Origin: CAZGSG01 sp964528095
Lineage (GTDB): Bacteria > Bacteroidota > Bacteroidia > Chitinophagales > Chitinophagaceae
NCBI GenBank assembly: GCA_964528095.1
Contig: CAZGSG010000317.1
Coordinates: 1 to 6,956 of the forward strand
Direction: 5' to 3'
Length of the DNA: 6,956 nucleotides
This document shows positions 1 through 6,402 of the stretch, in pieces. The notes under the pieces are model-generated. The model was not told the DNA's origin and did not search any database. It saw only the letters and a list, made by a program, of their open reading frames with translations. Both the position numbers and the translations under genes were made by a program. The stretch's first letter is position 1. Each line of letters starts with the position of its first letter.

Positions 1-66
1 CCTGACGATCGAAGACCCTGCCATGCCGCGGTGTCCCGCTACATAAATCTTACTATTGCTTTCCAT
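1..66 (-). CDS. fcl: GDP-L-fucose synthase, N-terminal 22 codons only (cut by window edge)
   Basis: The reverse strand from 66 reads MESNSKIYVAGHRGMAGSSIVR and runs off the window start. The block KIYVAGHRGMAGS carries the G-x-x-G-x-x-G dinucleotide-binding loop and is the characteristic opening of GDP-L-fucose synthase (Fcl/WcaG, an extended short-chain dehydrogenase). The enzyme uses NADPH to epimerise and reduce GDP-4-keto-6-deoxy-D-mannose to GDP-L-fucose in the cytoplasm. The neighbour immediately upstream is gmd, which makes exactly this substrate, so the identification is firm although only about 7% of a typical 310-320 residue protein is visible. The ATG overlaps the gmd stop by one base (TAATG), which suggests translational coupling and transcription from the gmd promoter. 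Catalytic Ser-Tyr-Lys residues lie outside the window. Confidence 0.9.
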   Translation of the reverse strand, partial: MESNSKIYVAGHRGMAGSSIVR

Positions 67-1178
67 TATTCAAATTGCATGATTGTTTGATAACCTGTTT
101 GATGAAGCAAAACATCTTTTTTGAAGAGTTCGATATCCGCTTCTACCATCTCTTTAGCCAGCTCAGCGACCGTATACTTAGGAGTCCAGCCTAATTTCTG
201 CTTGGCTTTGGTTGTGTCTCCCAATAAAAGGTCGACTTCAGTAGGGCGGAAATATCTTTTATCCACCTCCACGACTACAGCGCCTTTTGCCAATTGAATG
301 GATGGGTCTGTAACATTGACGACGATCCCTTTTTCCATCTCATCAGTGCCTTCAAACGTCAATTCAACGCCAGCATGTGCAAACGCTATTTTAACAAAAT
401 CCCTTACAGATGTGGTTACGCCAGTGGCAATCACAAAGTCTTCCGCTACATCCTGTTGAAGCATGAGCCACATTGCTTCTATATAATCTTTAGCATGCCC
501 CCAGTCGCGTTGTGCGTTGAGGTTGCCAAGCCATAGTTTCGATTTCAGACCAAGCACAATTTCTGCAATACCCCTTGTAATTTTTCTTGTTACAAATGTT
601 TCGCCACGTCGCGGACTCTCATGATTAAAAAGAATTCCATTACACGCGTACATGCCATATGCTTCCCGGTAATTGACCGTAATCCAGTAAGCATACATTT
701 TGGCAACTCCATAAGGTGAACGCGGATAAAAAGGAGTTGTTTCGTTCTGTGGTATAGCCTGCACTTTTCCGTATAGCTCAGATGTGGATGCCTGGTAGAT
801 CCTCGTCTTTTTTTCCAGGCCAAGTATACGTACAGCCTCTAAAATACGCAAGGTGCCTACCGCATCGGTATTCGCTACATATTCAGGTTCTTCAAAGCTT
901 ACATGCACATGGCTCATAGCGCCGAGGTTGAAGATCTCATCCGGTTGCACTTCCTGTATGATCCGGATCAGGTTAGTGGAATCAGTGAGATCCCCATAAT
1001 GAAGAATCATCTTCAGGTTTGACTCATGTGGGTCCTGGTATAAATGATCTACCCGCTGTGTGTTCAACAGAGAACTACGACGTTTGATACCATGAACCTC
1101 ATACCCTTTTTTCAAAAGGAATTCAGCCAGGTAAGACCCATCCTGGCCCGTTATCCCTGTAATAAGTGCCTTCTTCAT
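66..1178 (-). CDS. gmd: GDP-mannose 4,6-dehydratase
   Basis: This 370-residue protein converts GDP-D-mannose to GDP-4-keto-6-deoxy-D-mannose, the first step towards GDP-L-fucose and related deoxysugars for surface glycans. The N-terminal Rossmann loop GITGQDG is at residues 8-14. The catalytic Thr132 and Glu134 lie in STSELYG, and Tyr156 and Lys160 in YPRSPYGVAK, at the spacing expected for the family. NHESPRRGETFVTRKI (residues 185-200) and RYFRPTEVDLLLGD (308-321) are further family signatures. Length matches the usual 360-375 residues. The frame stays open upstream to an ATG at 1253, but I chose the ATG at 1178: MKKALITGITGQDG is the conserved beginning, the 25 extra residues look non-coding, and a -7 promoter motif lies inside that extension. 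The next gene, fcl, begins on the last base of this stop codon, giving a two-gene GDP-fucose operon. No Shine-Dalgarno is seen. Confidence 0.97.
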   Translation of the reverse strand: MKKALITGITGQDGSYLAEFLLKKGYEVHGIKRRSSLLNTQRVDHLYQDPHESNLKMILHYGDLTDSTNLIRIIQEVQPDEIFNLGAMSHVHVSFEEPEYVANTDAVGTLRILEAVRILGLEKKTRIYQASTSELYGKVQAIPQNETTPFYPRSPYGVAKMYAYWITVNYREAYGMYACNGILFNHESPRRGETFVTRKITRGIAEIVLGLKSKLWLGNLNAQRDWGHAKDYIEAMWLMLQQDVAEDFVIATGVTTSVRDFVKIAFAHAGVELTFEGTDEMEKGIVVNVTDPSIQLAKGAVVVEVDKRYFRPTEVDLLLGDTTKAKQKLGWTPKYTVAELAKEMVEADIELFKKDVLLHQTGYQTIMQFE

Positions 1179-1198
1179 TCTTCGATTTGAATTTGATG

Positions 1199-1206
1199 CA
1201 AAATTA
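1199..1206 (-). promoter_or_regulatory. Bacteroidota-type -7 element for gmd-fcl
   Basis: The minus strand reads TAATTTTG, a full match to the TAnnTTTG -7 consensus used by the Bacteroidota primary sigma factor. It ends 20 bases before the gmd ATG, implying a leader of roughly 16 bases. No convincing TTTG -33 partner lies at the usual 17-23 base spacing; the nearest TTTG is only 13 bases away. The call therefore rests on the -7 motif and position alone. Confidence 0.45.
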
Positions 1207-1293
1207 GCGGCTTTTGAAGCAAAAACCATAAGCACCGATTGGGAGACAATCAAATCATTAGAACAGGAAAATCATTATTGTTCGTAATTGAAA

Positions 1294-1311
1294 AATGAAA
1301 GCGGTTTCATT
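1294..1311 (-). terminator. Weak hairpin downstream of mqnA, possible terminator
   Basis: AATGAAA and TTTCATT form a perfect 7-base-pair stem around a 4-base loop, about 30 bases beyond the mqnA stop. On the minus strand the right arm runs into further T residues (TTTTT, then CAATT). The stem has only one G-C pair, so it would be a weak intrinsic terminator. It lies between mqnA and the gmd promoter, where a terminator would make sense. Confidence 0.3.
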
Positions 1312-1341
1312 CTGTTACGACACTGTCCCTTTCTTATTAGA

Positions 1342-2091
1342 TCACCCGATTTTCTGAGTAATGACCTGCAAAAATTTTTCCATTCCTTTCTTTTTACGCT
1401 CATCCAATATGTAGCTCAGGTGTAAGTTGTAATACTTTTTCAGATCATAGATGGAGTAAGGTATACCTGCAACTATCTCATCAATATGCGCTAATCCCTC
1501 TTTATTGGCTTCATCAAATGCCGCAATAAACTCGTCGGACAACTTCCTGGTGCTGACCCAGGCGGCAAACACAAACGGCAGACCTGTTATCGCTCTCCAT
1601 TCGCTTCCGAGATCATAAATAAAAGTCGATATTTTCCGTTGTTCCAGCGCACGATCACCAATTACCAGCCCTGCCGTGGTACCTGTTATTTGCAGCCGGT
1701 AACTTTCATCTTCGGCCTGTACAATTTCGGGGTTTATTCCCCAATACTCTTTCATCAGCCATTTCAGTAAGGCCACAGATGAGCGACTCTGGTAATCGAG
1801 GTATACTTTTTTTATTTCGTTCATCGGCACTTCACTGAACAAACAGACTGAAGCAATCTCCCCTTCTGCCCCGATACAGTAATTACCGACAATATGATAC
1901 ACAGGGAGGTCCGGTATGGCAGCAACCGGCACCAGGCCTATGTCTATCTGGCCTTCCCGGAGCATTTGCGCCAGCTTTGCCGGGTGAGCCCCGATCAATT
2001 CGATCTGGCTGCTCATTGGCTCTTTTTCTAACCCAAATAGTAAGGGCTTTGTATTAAGGTAATTGACGATGCCAACCCGAATCTTATCCAA
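1342..2091 (-). CDS. mqnA: Chorismate dehydratase MqnA (futalosine menaquinone pathway)
   Basis: MqnA dehydrates chorismate to 3-[(1-carboxyvinyl)oxy]benzoate, the entry step of the futalosine route to menaquinone. The fold is of the periplasmic-binding-protein type, but the enzyme is cytoplasmic and no signal peptide is seen. Family landmarks are the N-terminal KIRVGIVNYLNTKPL (residues 3-17 from the TTG), then DIGLVPVAAIP, SRSSVALLKWL, GLVIGDRAL and LPFVFAAWV. The length of 249 residues fits the family. Start choice: no in-frame ATG lies near the conserved beginning. The first in-frame ATG is at 2145 and would add 18 residues of non-conserved sequence lying across a promoter motif. TTG at 2091 gives MDKIRVGIVNYLNTKPL, which looks natural. 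An ATG at 2096 is out of frame and opens only 22 codons. Function is confident; the exact start is not. Confidence 0.93.
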   Translation of the reverse strand: MDKIRVGIVNYLNTKPLLFGLEKEPMSSQIELIGAHPAKLAQMLREGQIDIGLVPVAAIPDLPVYHIVGNYCIGAEGEIASVCLFSEVPMNEIKKVYLDYQSRSSVALLKWLMKEYWGINPEIVQAEDESYRLQITGTTAGLVIGDRALEQRKISTFIYDLGSEWRAITGLPFVFAAWVSTRKLSDEFIAAFDEANKEGLAHIDEIVAGIPYSIYDLKKYYNLHLSYILDERKKKGMEKFLQVITQKIG

Positions 2092-2111
2092 TTCATTTAT
2101 TTTTGCGGAAG

Positions 2112-2119
2112 CAAAGGTA
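2112..2119 (-). promoter_or_regulatory. Bacteroidota-type -7 element for mqnA
   Basis: The minus strand reads TACCTTTG, a full TAnnTTTG match, 20 bases before the proposed TTG start at 2091. A TTG triplet 23 bases further upstream could serve as a loose -33 element. If used, transcription would begin near 2108, downstream of the alternative ATG at 2145. That supports the shorter protein. Confidence 0.45.
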
Positions 2120-2211
2120 CAGAAGTACGATTTATAAGACGGCAATCTTGAATCTTACACTGAAATCTCTTCAGACCAACGATTAACAAACTGATAAAAC
2201 AGCAATTATTT

Positions 2212-3555
2212 ATGGAACTCAGCCCCCTGACCGCTATTTCAGCTATTGACGGCCGCTACAGGAGACAGGTACAACACCTGGATGATTATTTTTCCGAATA
2301 CGCTTTGATGAAATACAGGGTGCTGATCGAAATAGAATACTTGCTTTTTCTTGAACAAAAGAAATTTTTTAAACTATCCGGTAAATCCGTCAAACACCTG
2401 CAGCAACTAAAAGAAAAATTTGGCCCGGAAGACGCGCAGGAAATAAAACAAATTGAGTTTACCACCAACCATGATGTAAAAGCAGTCGAATATTTCTTAA
2501 AGAATGAACTGGAAAAAACCAATGACAAAGAGGCAAAAGAATGGATCCATTTTGGGTTAACTTCTCAGGATGTTAATAATACGGCCATTCCTCTTTTATG
2601 GAAACACTCCATCGAATATGAATACCTGCCCTCCCTGTTAAACCTAAATACACAGTTCAGGCTGCTTGCCAAAGAATGGCAGGATATTCCTATGCTTGCA
2701 CATACGCATGGGCAGCCTGCGAGTCCCACCAAACTTGGAAAAGAAATGATGGTTTTTGCGGAAAGGATCCAAAACCAGGTAGAACAATTTATTGGCATTC
2801 CTTTTAGCGGAAAATTCGGGGGCGCTACGGGTAATTTCAATGCGCATCATATTGCTTTTCCCAAAATGGACTGGATAAAATTTGCCAATGAATTCCTGGA
2901 AAAGATCGGACTGAACCGCCAGCAATTCACCACACAGATCGAACATTATGATAATATGGCCGCCCATTTCGATTGCATGAAAAGGGTCAACAATATTCTG
3001 ATTGATTTTTGCAGAGATATGTGGACTTATATTTCCATGGAATACTTCAAACAGAAAACAAAAAAAGGAGAAGTAGGATCTTCTGCCATGCCACATAAAG
3101 TAAATCCTATTGATTTTGAAAACGCAGAAGGTAACCTGGGACTTGCAAACGCGTTATTCGAACACCTTTCTTCCAAACTACCTGTATCAAGACTGCAAAG
3201 AGATCTTACCGATTCTACTGTTTTACGCAATATAGGGATGCCATTCGCCCACACTATCCTTGCAATGAAATCCATTGAAAAAGGATTGGAGAAACTCGTA
3301 CTCAATCACTCCAAACTGCATAGCGACCTCGATGAAAACTGGGCTGTTGTATCAGAAGCCATACAAACGATCCTGCGAAGGGAAAAATATCCTCAACCTT
3401 ATGAGGCCTTAAAAGACCTTACCAGGGGCAATCAACATATCGACAAAAAAAGCATACACCAATTTGTTGATGGGTTAAAGATTGATAATGAGGTAAAAAA
3501 AGAACTAAAAAAGATAACGCCGCATAATTATACAGGGATTACAGCAAAATTCTAA
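2212..3555 (+). CDS. purB: Adenylosuccinate lyase
   Basis: This 447-residue fumarase/aspartase-superfamily enzyme acts twice in purine synthesis. It splits SAICAR to AICAR plus fumarate, and adenylosuccinate to AMP plus fumarate; it works as a homotetramer in the cytoplasm. The N-terminus MELSPLTAISAIDGRY is typical of the E. coli-like PurB branch rather than the shorter Bacillus-type branch. Conserved blocks are TTNHDVKAVEYFLK (from residue 84), HFGLTSQDVNNT (113-124), HTHGQPASPT with the catalytic histidine region (164-173), and the mobile signature loop GSSAMPHKVNP (289-299), which includes catalytic Ser291. RLQRDLTDSTVLRN (327-340) completes the active site. Nothing is missing. It diverges from mqnA across about 120 bases and has no Shine-Dalgarno. 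I could not find a good TAnnTTTG promoter for it. A small lipoprotein gene follows 54 bases downstream. Confidence 0.98.
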   Translation: MELSPLTAISAIDGRYRRQVQHLDDYFSEYALMKYRVLIEIEYLLFLEQKKFFKLSGKSVKHLQQLKEKFGPEDAQEIKQIEFTTNHDVKAVEYFLKNELEKTNDKEAKEWIHFGLTSQDVNNTAIPLLWKHSIEYEYLPSLLNLNTQFRLLAKEWQDIPMLAHTHGQPASPTKLGKEMMVFAERIQNQVEQFIGIPFSGKFGGATGNFNAHHIAFPKMDWIKFANEFLEKIGLNRQQFTTQIEHYDNMAAHFDCMKRVNNILIDFCRDMWTYISMEYFKQKTKKGEVGSSAMPHKVNPIDFENAEGNLGLANALFEHLSSKLPVSRLQRDLTDSTVLRNIGMPFAHTILAMKSIEKGLEKLVLNHSKLHSDLDENWAVVSEAIQTILRREKYPQPYEALKDLTRGNQHIDKKSIHQFVDGLKIDNEVKKELKKITPHNYTGITAKF

Positions 3556-3609
3556 GTAGGTTTATTCTCTTAGCACAGTATTTGTCTTTTACCTTACAAA
3601 TACCTTGTG

Positions 3610-4014
3610 ATGAAACTACTGATTACCCTGTTTCTGTCCGGAATGTTTTTTTATTCCTGTCAAAAAAATACCGATACGCCAGGCAATGTTGAGCATACCC
3701 TGCTAGGTCGCTATACCGGCACTTTCAGCAGATCGGGAATGGACACTGTACCAGTAAATATCTTTTTTAAAGACAGGGGAAGATATGAAGGTACCAGTGG
3801 GCGGGATAAATACCCGGCTATCTGTCGCGGAAGCTTTAGCAATGATGAAGCATCCGTTACAATAAGCGACTCCTGCACCTGGACAGCAGATTTTGACTGG
3901 ACACTTATTTTTAATGGCACTTACAGTATTACTTATAAGGATGGTCAGAGCGTGCGGATCTACAGAACGAACGGAACTATCACCGACGAATACCTTATCA
4001 CAAAAGATAATTAA
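3610..4014 (+). CDS. Small predicted lipoprotein, lipocalin-like style
   Basis: The 134-residue product has a short lipoprotein signal: a hydrophobic stretch from residue 3 ending in FFYSC, with Cys17 as the likely lipidated residue. It is therefore probably anchored in the outer or inner membrane facing the periplasm. After a short linker comes an all-beta-looking domain with GRYTG (33-37), VNIFFKDRGRYEG (49-61), an RGSF strand (73-76), and DSCTWTADFDWTLIFNGTYS (87-106). Cys72 and Cys89 could pair in a disulfide. The pattern of opening G-x-Y/W, an F-F-K-x-x-G hairpin and later G-T-Y/W strands is that of small Bacteroidota lipocalin-like lipoproteins, but I cannot name a function. I start at ATG 3610; an in-frame GTG directly before it (3607) is the alternative. 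It lies downstream of purB on the same strand and may or may not be cotranscribed. It resembles the lipoprotein at 5833-6279. Confidence 0.8.
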   Translation: MKLLITLFLSGMFFYSCQKNTDTPGNVEHTLLGRYTGTFSRSGMDTVPVNIFFKDRGRYEGTSGRDKYPAICRGSFSNDEASVTISDSCTWTADFDWTLIFNGTYSITYKDGQSVRIYRTNGTITDEYLITKDN

Positions 4015-4090
4015 TGCGAATCCCATCGCATGATATCTTTTATTAAAAGGTCATACCGGCATATGCTATATCAGGCCAACTCACCCGGTA

Positions 4091-5686
4091 TTATACCATC
4101 TCCTTATGTATTTCGCTTGTAAAATGGAATGTAATAGCGGGGTTATTGGAAATTTCGGTATTAAGAAACCATTCGCTTTGCGCGAGATATACCATATTGC
4201 CGTCTTTATCTTCCGCTATATTGGATTGTTTGAAACGGGCAAATTCTTCAAGTTTTTTAGCATCACTACTTGTAAGCCAGCAGGCTTTATAGTAAGGCAA
4301 TGAATTAAAGACCACGGACGCCCCATACTCATGCAATAAGCGATACTGGATCACTTCAAACTGCAGTTCGCCCACGCAACCAATAATTTTTTTATTGCCA
4401 CCAAACTGGGTGAATAATTGGGCAACTCCTTCATCCGTCAACTGCATTAAACCCTTTTCCAGCTGTTTGGTCTTCATGGGGTCTTTATTGATCACTTCCT
4501 TGAATATTTCCGGGGAAAAAGAAGGTATTCCTGTAAAATAGAAATTCTCTCCTTCAGTCAGCGTATCACCTATCTTAAAGTTACCCGTATCAAATAAACC
4601 CACAACATCGCCTGCATAGGCATCTTCTATAACGCTTTTATCACGGGCCATAAAGCTATACGGATTGCTGAAACGAACATCCTTATCCAGGCGAACGTGA
4701 TGGAAGTACTTATTACGTTCAAACCTGCCAGAACATACCCGGAAAAAAGCAATCCGGTCACGGTGCTTCGGATCCAGATTAGCGTGAATCTTAAACACAA
4801 AGCCACTGAGCTTTTCTTCTTCTACGTTTACGGGCCTCAATGTGGTCTCCCGGCTTCTTGGCGTAGGCGCTATCCGAATAAATGTATCCAGCATTTCCTT
4901 GACACCAAAATTATTGATGGCACTTCCAAAGAAAACAGGGGCCACTTTTCCTGCCCTGTAGTCTTCAATATTTAATTCTCCATGTACTCCATCCACCAGT
5001 TCTACATCCTCGCGTAATTGCGCTGCATCTTTTTCTCCCAGTTTCTGATCAATACTTTCATCCTGCAGATCAGATACTGTGATAGCTTCATCTCCTGTAG
5101 CCTTGGTATTGGCATTGAACAGCAGCAGGCTTTTATCATGCAGGTTATAAACTCCTTTAAATTCTTTACCGCTGTTAATAGGCCAGGTCATGGGATGCAG
5201 GGCCAGTTTCAGTTCTTTTTCGATCTCTTCCAGCAAATCAAAACGATTACGGCCATCCCTGTCCATTTTATTGATAAAAACAATTACGGGTGTATCACGC
5301 ATACGGCAAACTTCCATAAGGCGCCTGGTCTGCGCTTCTACGCCATTCACACTGTCCACCACCAGGATCACGCTATCTACTGCAGTAAGTGTGCGATAGG
5401 TATCTTCTGCAAAATCCTTGTGACCAGGTGTGTCCAGCAGGTTGATGAGTGTGTTGTTGTATTCAAAACTCATAACAGAGGTGGCGACTGAGATACCTCT
5501 CTGTCTTTCGATCTCCATAAAGTCACTCGTTGCGTGTTTCTTGATCTTATTGCTTTTAACAGCGCCGGCTACCTGTATAGCTCCGCCGAACAAAAGAAAT
5601 TTCTCGGTAAGAGTGGTCTTACCGGCATCCGGGTGACTGATGATCGCAAAAGTGCGGCGTCGAAGTATTTCGTTATGATATTTCAT
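4091..5686 (-). CDS. prfC: Peptide chain release factor 3 (RF3)
   Basis: RF3 is a translational GTPase that removes RF1 or RF2 from the ribosome after peptide release. The 531 residues match the usual length of about 530. GTP-binding motifs are all intact: G1 SHPDAGKTT (17-25), G2 region RQRGISV (61-67), G3 DTPGH (85-89), G4 NKMD (139-142) and G5 GSA (254-256, in FFGSAINNFGV). The sequence between G1 and G2, LLFGGAIQVAGAVKSNK, is specific to RF3 and separates it from EF-G and tetracycline-resistance proteins. GCVGELQFEVIQYRL (436-450) lies in the C-terminal domain. The ATG at 5686 gives the typical start MKYHNEILRRRTFAIISHPDAGKT. A TAACTTCG sequence 7 bases upstream (5694-5701, minus strand) is a one-mismatch -7 motif but is weak evidence. 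The gene is convergent with the first lipoprotein gene and divergent from the second. Confidence 0.98.
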   Translation of the reverse strand: MKYHNEILRRRTFAIISHPDAGKTTLTEKFLLFGGAIQVAGAVKSNKIKKHATSDFMEIERQRGISVATSVMSFEYNNTLINLLDTPGHKDFAEDTYRTLTAVDSVILVVDSVNGVEAQTRRLMEVCRMRDTPVIVFINKMDRDGRNRFDLLEEIEKELKLALHPMTWPINSGKEFKGVYNLHDKSLLLFNANTKATGDEAITVSDLQDESIDQKLGEKDAAQLREDVELVDGVHGELNIEDYRAGKVAPVFFGSAINNFGVKEMLDTFIRIAPTPRSRETTLRPVNVEEEKLSGFVFKIHANLDPKHRDRIAFFRVCSGRFERNKYFHHVRLDKDVRFSNPYSFMARDKSVIEDAYAGDVVGLFDTGNFKIGDTLTEGENFYFTGIPSFSPEIFKEVINKDPMKTKQLEKGLMQLTDEGVAQLFTQFGGNKKIIGCVGELQFEVIQYRLLHEYGASVVFNSLPYYKACWLTSSDAKKLEEFARFKQSNIAEDKDGNMVYLAQSEWFLNTEISNNPAITFHFTSEIHKEMV

Positions 5687-5809
5687 TGGGCGGCGAAGTT
5701 AAGATTTTTTGCTTGGCGTTATGGAATATACGTGCGAACGCCTGCGATAAAGGACTGAGATTTAGAATTTTATTTCTCCGAAAAAGAGCCCTAACCCCTT
5801 ATTTATAAA

Positions 5810-5817
5810 TACATTTG
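5810..5817 (+). promoter_or_regulatory. Bacteroidota-type -7 element for the second lipoprotein gene
   Basis: TACATTTG fully matches TAnnTTTG and ends 15 bases before the ATG at 5833, implying a leader of about 10-12 bases. No TTTG or TTG is visible at the usual -33 spacing. It lies in the 146-base divergent gap between prfC and this gene. Confidence 0.45.
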
Positions 5818-5832
5818 TGCCAAAATTTAAAT

Positions 5833-6279
5833 ATGAGAAAAAGCCTGGTTCTTATTGTATCATTAGCATTTCTGACATTTGTTTCTTCTTGTGAAAAAAA
5901 TGATGATAATGACACTGACAATACTACCTGCCCTGCCCCGCCGCTGGCCGGATTATGGATAGGGTCTTATACAGTTAACCAGCTGCCTTCAGCAGGTACT
6001 ATCCCGATGAATTTCATCTTTAAACCTGACGGGAAGTTGGTAACGGAATCAAAGGGTGCGGACGGTAGGACATATTACTCAGCCGGTACATGGACTTTGT
6101 CGGGTACTACGCTGAACTGCACTTATATTTCTATCAATTTTTCGGGTCCTCAAGTTACGCAATCAGCCAATTTTACTTTCAATAGCGCCAATACAACATT
6201 ATCGGGTGGAACATGGGCCGACGTGGCAAACGGCAGCAATTATACTGGCACTTTCCCCACAATGGCCCGGGTTAATTAA
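5833..6279 (+). CDS. Small predicted lipoprotein, lipocalin-like style (resembles 3610-4014)
   Basis: The 148-residue product begins MRKSLVLIVSLAFLTFVSSC, a clear lipoprotein signal peptide with lipobox VSSC and lipidated Cys20. The residues that follow (EKNDDNDTDN) are strongly acidic. Asp/Glu-rich stretches directly after the cysteine are known to promote surface export of lipoproteins in Bacteroidota, so surface exposure is plausible but inferred. The mature part appears to be a beta domain: GLWIGSY (40-46), MNFIFKPDGKL (59-69), AGTWTLSGTTLNCTY (84-98), then FTFNSANTTLSGGTW. Cys33 and Cys96 could form a disulfide. The GxW opening and F-K-x-D-G hairpin suggest a lipocalin or calycin-like barrel; the ligand is unknown. 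I start at ATG 5833 because the signal peptide begins there; an in-frame TTG at 5815 lies inside the promoter motif. A terminator follows, so it is probably a single-gene transcript. Confidence 0.82.
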   Translation: MRKSLVLIVSLAFLTFVSSCEKNDDNDTDNTTCPAPPLAGLWIGSYTVNQLPSAGTIPMNFIFKPDGKLVTESKGADGRTYYSAGTWTLSGTTLNCTYISINFSGPQVTQSANFTFNSANTTLSGGTWADVANGSNYTGTFPTMARVN

Positions 6280-6303
6280 TACTACTTTATCCAGGGCTTA
6301 AGC

Positions 6304-6337
6304 AAAAACTGCGAAATAATACGTTTCGCAGTTTTTT
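6304..6337 (+). terminator. Strong intrinsic terminator after the second lipoprotein gene
   Basis: A perfect 13-base-pair inverted repeat, AAAAACTGCGAAA and TTTCGCAGTTTTT, encloses the 7-base loop TAATACG and ends in a run of six T residues. The central stem CTGCG gives a stable core. It begins 24 bases after the lipoprotein stop codon and about 65 bases before the next gene, so it separates the two transcripts. The left A-run would supply a T-tract for the minus strand too, but no minus-strand gene ends here. Confidence 0.88.
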
Positions 6338-6391
6338 ATTTACATACGCCACCGTTATACAGCATTATTTTTACTCCTCAGGCTATTCCAG

Positions 6392-6399
6392 TAAATTTG
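6392..6399 (+). promoter_or_regulatory. Bacteroidota-type -7 element overlapping the permease start region
   Basis: TAAATTTG is a full TAnnTTTG match. Exactly 19 bases upstream of it lies TTTT (6369-6372), a three-of-four match to the TTTG -33 element. The motif ends 3 bases before the ATG at 6403, placing the expected transcription start at or very near that ATG. Confidence 0.5.
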
Positions 6400-6402
6400 T
6401 TT

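Noticed and set aside
1237..1251. Small inverted repeat GATTG-GGAGA-CAATC upstream of gmd
   Set aside because: Five-base arms are not distinguishable from chance, and no known operator is recognised.
2644..3096. 150-codon open frame on the minus strand opposite purB
   Set aside because: It lies entirely antisense to the well-conserved purB gene and its translation shows no recognisable domain.
3601..3608. TACCTTGT as a -7 element for the first lipoprotein gene, with TTTG at 3581-3584
   Set aside because: It mismatches the last two motif bases and would start transcription at or beyond the ATG at 3610.
4015..4030. Short hairpin TGCGA ... TCGCA just after the first lipoprotein stop codon
   Set aside because: Five base pairs with no proper T-run is too little for a terminator call; such a match is expected by chance.
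4053..4091. Inverted repeat ATACCGG ... CCGGTAT between the first lipoprotein gene and prfC
   Set aside because: The 7-base arms are 25 bases apart with no T-tract beside them on either strand, so I do not call it a terminator.
5018..5491. 157-codon open frame on the plus strand opposite prfC
   Set aside because: It is antisense to the conserved RF3 GTPase region; the translation is Cys/His/Phe-rich, as expected of a shadow frame.
4091..5686. Possible ribosomal-protection resistance protein or EF-G
   Set aside because: The residues between G1 and G2, the length and the C-terminal region are those of RF3, so a resistance function is not supported.
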